A program made the position numbers and the translations under genes. This document shows positions 62,069-64,000 of a stretch of DNA of 64,000 bases, in pieces (within the stretch, counting starts at the first letter, position 1; every line of letters begins with the position of its first letter). Origin of the DNA: Candidatus Pantoea varia (GTDB lineage: Bacteria; Pseudomonadota; Gammaproteobacteria; Enterobacterales; Enterobacteriaceae); contig NZ_FOVG01000001.1 of the NCBI RefSeq assembly GCF_900115075.1, forward strand, positions 1,488,001 to 1,552,000. The letters are read 5' to 3'. Below the pieces are notes generated by a model. The model saw nothing but the letters and a program-made list of their open reading frames with translations, did not search any database and was not told the origin of the DNA.

Positions 62069-64000
62069 ATGAAACTGTCATTGTCGCTGAAAGGTCATAT
62101 TCGCCTCTGCATCCTGGCGCTGACCGCGCCTGCTCTGAGTTATGCTGCCGATATGGTGGTCACGGCCCAACCGCAGGAAGATTCGACCTCGCCGACCCAG
62201 GGCTATCTGGCGACCACCAGCCAGGGCGCAACCAAAAGCGATCGTCCACTGATCACTACGCCGCAATCGATATCCGTGGTCACCCGCCAGCAGATGCAGG
62301 ATCAGGGTGCACTGACCCTGAACCAGGCGCTGGGCTACAGCTCCGGTGTCTTCACCAACTTCGGCGGTGCGGCGACCCGTTATGACACCATTGCCCTGCG
62401 TGGCTTCCACGGCGGCGATGTCGATAACACCTTCCTCGACGGTATGCGGGTGATGAGCGACGGCGGCAGTTTCAACGCATTGCAGGTGGATAACGCCTTC
62501 CTTGAGCGCATCGACGTGATCAAAGGCCCCTCTTCTGCGCTCTATGGTCAGACGGTGCCAGGCGGACTGGTCAATATGGTGACTAAACGTCCTCAGTTCG
62601 CGGAAGAGGGTCACATTCAGTTGCAGGCGGGCAGCAACGCCACCACCGGCACGATGTTTGACTACACCAATGCGATCAACGACCAGTGGGCGTTTCGCCT
62701 GACCGGCGTGACCCGCAACAGCGATACCCAGTACGATCACACCCGTGAAGAGAAATATGCGCTGATGCCGCAGCTGATGTGGCAGCCGGATGAAGATACC
62801 CATCTGATCCTGAAAGCCTATCTGCAGAAAGACCCCTCGGGCGGCTATCACGGTTCTGTGCCGGGAGACGGCAGCCTCACCGAACACAACGGCTACAAGC
62901 TGAGCAACGGCTTTTATGAGGGCAACAGCGATCTCGATCAGTTCAAGCGCCACGAACAGATCTACAGCTTCGATTTCGCCCATCGCTTTAACGACGTCTG
63001 GTCATTCTCCTCGACCGGCAGCTACAGCCACTCAACTGTCGATCTCGATCAGGTCTATCAGGTTGGCTGGGATAAAAATAATCCCGATCTGCTGAACCGC
63101 TACTACTCTGGCGAGCGCTCGTCACTCTCCGCCTGGTCCACCGATAACCGCTTACAGGCAGAGTTCAACACCGGCGAACTGGAGCACCGCGTCACGCTGG
63201 GTGCTGAGTATCATCGTTACAAAAATGAGATCAGCGCGGCGGGCGGTTCGGCCAGCCAGCTTAATGCCGTGACCGGCGAGCAGGTGGGTGAGATGCCGGA
63301 TTACACCTGGGCGGATAAAACCCGTCGCTACTATCAGACTGGCCTCTATCTGCAGGATGAGATGAAGCTGGATCGCTGGCATCTGGATCTCTCCGGCCGT
63401 TATGACCGTATCGTCGCCAATAACAGCGGCAGCGATCGTCGTCAGGATGATCACATCAGCGGACGCGCCGCCCTGCTCTATGCCTTCGACAACGGTATTT
63501 CGCCTTATGTGAGCTGGAGCCAGGCGATTACCCCAACCGCGCTCACCGATCCCAACAATAATTTGCTGAAGCCGACCACCGCCGAACAGTATGAAGCCGG
63601 GGTGAAATATCAGCCGGTCGGCACCCGCGATCTCTACAGCGTGGCGGTCTATGATCTGACGCAGAAAGATGTGGCAAACCGCAACGTGCTGACAGCGACT
63701 TATACGCCATCGGGCAAAGTCCATTCACAGGGTATTGAGCTGGAAGCGCGTAATCAGTTAACCCCGCGTCTGAGCACCGTGGCGAGCTATACGCTGAATC
63801 ATCTGCGCTTTAAAGATTCTGTGGATGGTAACAGCGGGCATACGCCGTATGTCACCCCCAACAGCATGGCTGCACTCTGGGGTCATTATCAGTTTGATTA
63901 CGGTCTGAGTGCGGGCGCTGGCGTGCGTTACATCGGCAAACAGTGGGCGGATAATGAAAACACCACGCGTGTGCCGTCTGTAACGCTGTTTGATGCGTCA
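62069..64000 (+). CDS. TonB-dependent siderophore receptor (FhuA/FoxA/FcuA group), 3' end beyond the window
   Basis: ATG at 62069 follows an AAGGA site; 644 codons are open to the right edge. A signal peptide (LCILALTAPALSYA) is followed by the TonB box ADMVVTA. The plug domain shows ITTPQSISVVTRQQMQDQGA, the LRGF motif (IALRGFHGG) and ERIDVIKGPSSALYGQTVPG, all hallmarks of hydroxamate-type siderophore receptors. The barrel part has IFSPYVSWSQAITPT-like strands and YGLSAGAGVRYIG near the edge. It takes up a ferric siderophore across the outer membrane with TonB energy. The ligand cannot be named. About 60-90 C-terminal residues are missing. Confidence 0.92.
   Translation, partial: MKLSLSLKGHIRLCILALTAPALSYAADMVVTAQPQEDSTSPTQGYLATTSQGATKSDRPLITTPQSISVVTRQQMQDQGALTLNQALGYSSGVFTNFGGAATRYDTIALRGFHGGDVDNTFLDGMRVMSDGGSFNALQVDNAFLERIDVIKGPSSALYGQTVPGGLVNMVTKRPQFAEEGHIQLQAGSNATTGTMFDYTNAINDQWAFRLTGVTRNSDTQYDHTREEKYALMPQLMWQPDEDTHLILKAYLQKDPSGGYHGSVPGDGSLTEHNGYKLSNGFYEGNSDLDQFKRHEQIYSFDFAHRFNDVWSFSSTGSYSHSTVDLDQVYQVGWDKNNPDLLNRYYSGERSSLSAWSTDNRLQAEFNTGELEHRVTLGAEYHRYKNEISAAGGSASQLNAVTGEQVGEMPDYTWADKTRRYYQTGLYLQDEMKLDRWHLDLSGRYDRIVANNSGSDRRQDDHISGRAALLYAFDNGISPYVSWSQAITPTALTDPNNNLLKPTTAEQYEAGVKYQPVGTRDLYSVAVYDLTQKDVANRNVLTATYTPSGKVHSQGIELEARNQLTPRLSTVASYTLNHLRFKDSVDGNSGHTPYVTPNSMAALWGHYQFDYGLSAGAGVRYIGKQWADNENTTRVPSVTLFDAS

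Noticed and set aside
62078-62983. 301-codon open frame on the minus strand
   Set aside because: Antisense to the TonB-dependent receptor, whose sense frame has clear plug motifs and a ribosome site.

Overview
The window looks like chromosomal DNA of a plant- or insect-associated Enterobacterales bacterium of the Pantoea/Erwinia type. This is inferred from the E. coli-like ghrA-ycdX-ycdY block, treA, a GC-rich coding background, and a complete type VI secretion system (T6SS) whose hcp and vgrG ends carry AT-rich, variable gene islands. Species-level identity cannot be settled from sequence reading alone. No rRNA, tRNA, insertion sequence or CRISPR array was seen.

Positions 1-11,090 are almost entirely on the minus strand. 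A partial, unrecognised gene runs off the left edge. It is followed by a LysR regulator and an eight-gene operon that reads right to left from 11,090 to 1,912: a DgcN-like DUF1611 protein, a dipeptide/N-acyl-glutamate epimerase, a double ATPase, a periplasmic binding protein and two permeases of a GsiABCD-type peptide ABC transporter, a P1-family (DmpA) aminopeptidase and a DppA-type D-aminopeptidase. Together these suggest import and breakdown of D-amino-acid-containing (murein) peptides, with D-glutamate as a likely product.

Positions 11,451-51,107 are a T6SS cluster on the minus strand. Transcription begins near 51.1 kb with an SH3 lipoprotein, then tssJ, K, L, M, tagF, tssA, B, C, a broken small membrane-protein gene and hcp. 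Next comes an AT-rich hcp island holding a peptidoglycan-binding pesticin-like muramidase and four secreted immunity-type proteins, three of them LprI-like lysozyme inhibitors. The FHA, PP2C, periplasmic, tagJ, tssE, F, G, clpV, kinase and vgrG genes follow. VgrG has a C-terminal extension that is probably a peptidoglycan hydrolase. The vgrG island (20.8-11.4 kb) holds secreted candidate immunity proteins, an EagR chaperone, an Rhs-PAAR protein tipped with a WHH-type HNH nuclease, its SUKH immunity protein, and a 5'-truncated ADP-ribosylglycohydrolase that looks like the relic of an older toxin/immunity pair. The kinase, phosphatase, FHA and TagF genes imply the threonine-phosphorylation pathway controls firing.

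Positions 51,108-52,154 are about 1 kb without a convincing gene. From 52,155 to the right edge lie housekeeping and metabolic genes: an AldB-like aldehyde dehydrogenase, a SAM methyltransferase, a class I glutamine amidotransferase, an EamA transporter, a family III CoA-transferase, ycdY-ycdX-ghrA, periplasmic trehalase, and a TonB-dependent siderophore receptor behind a Fur-box-like palindrome, cut off by the right edge.
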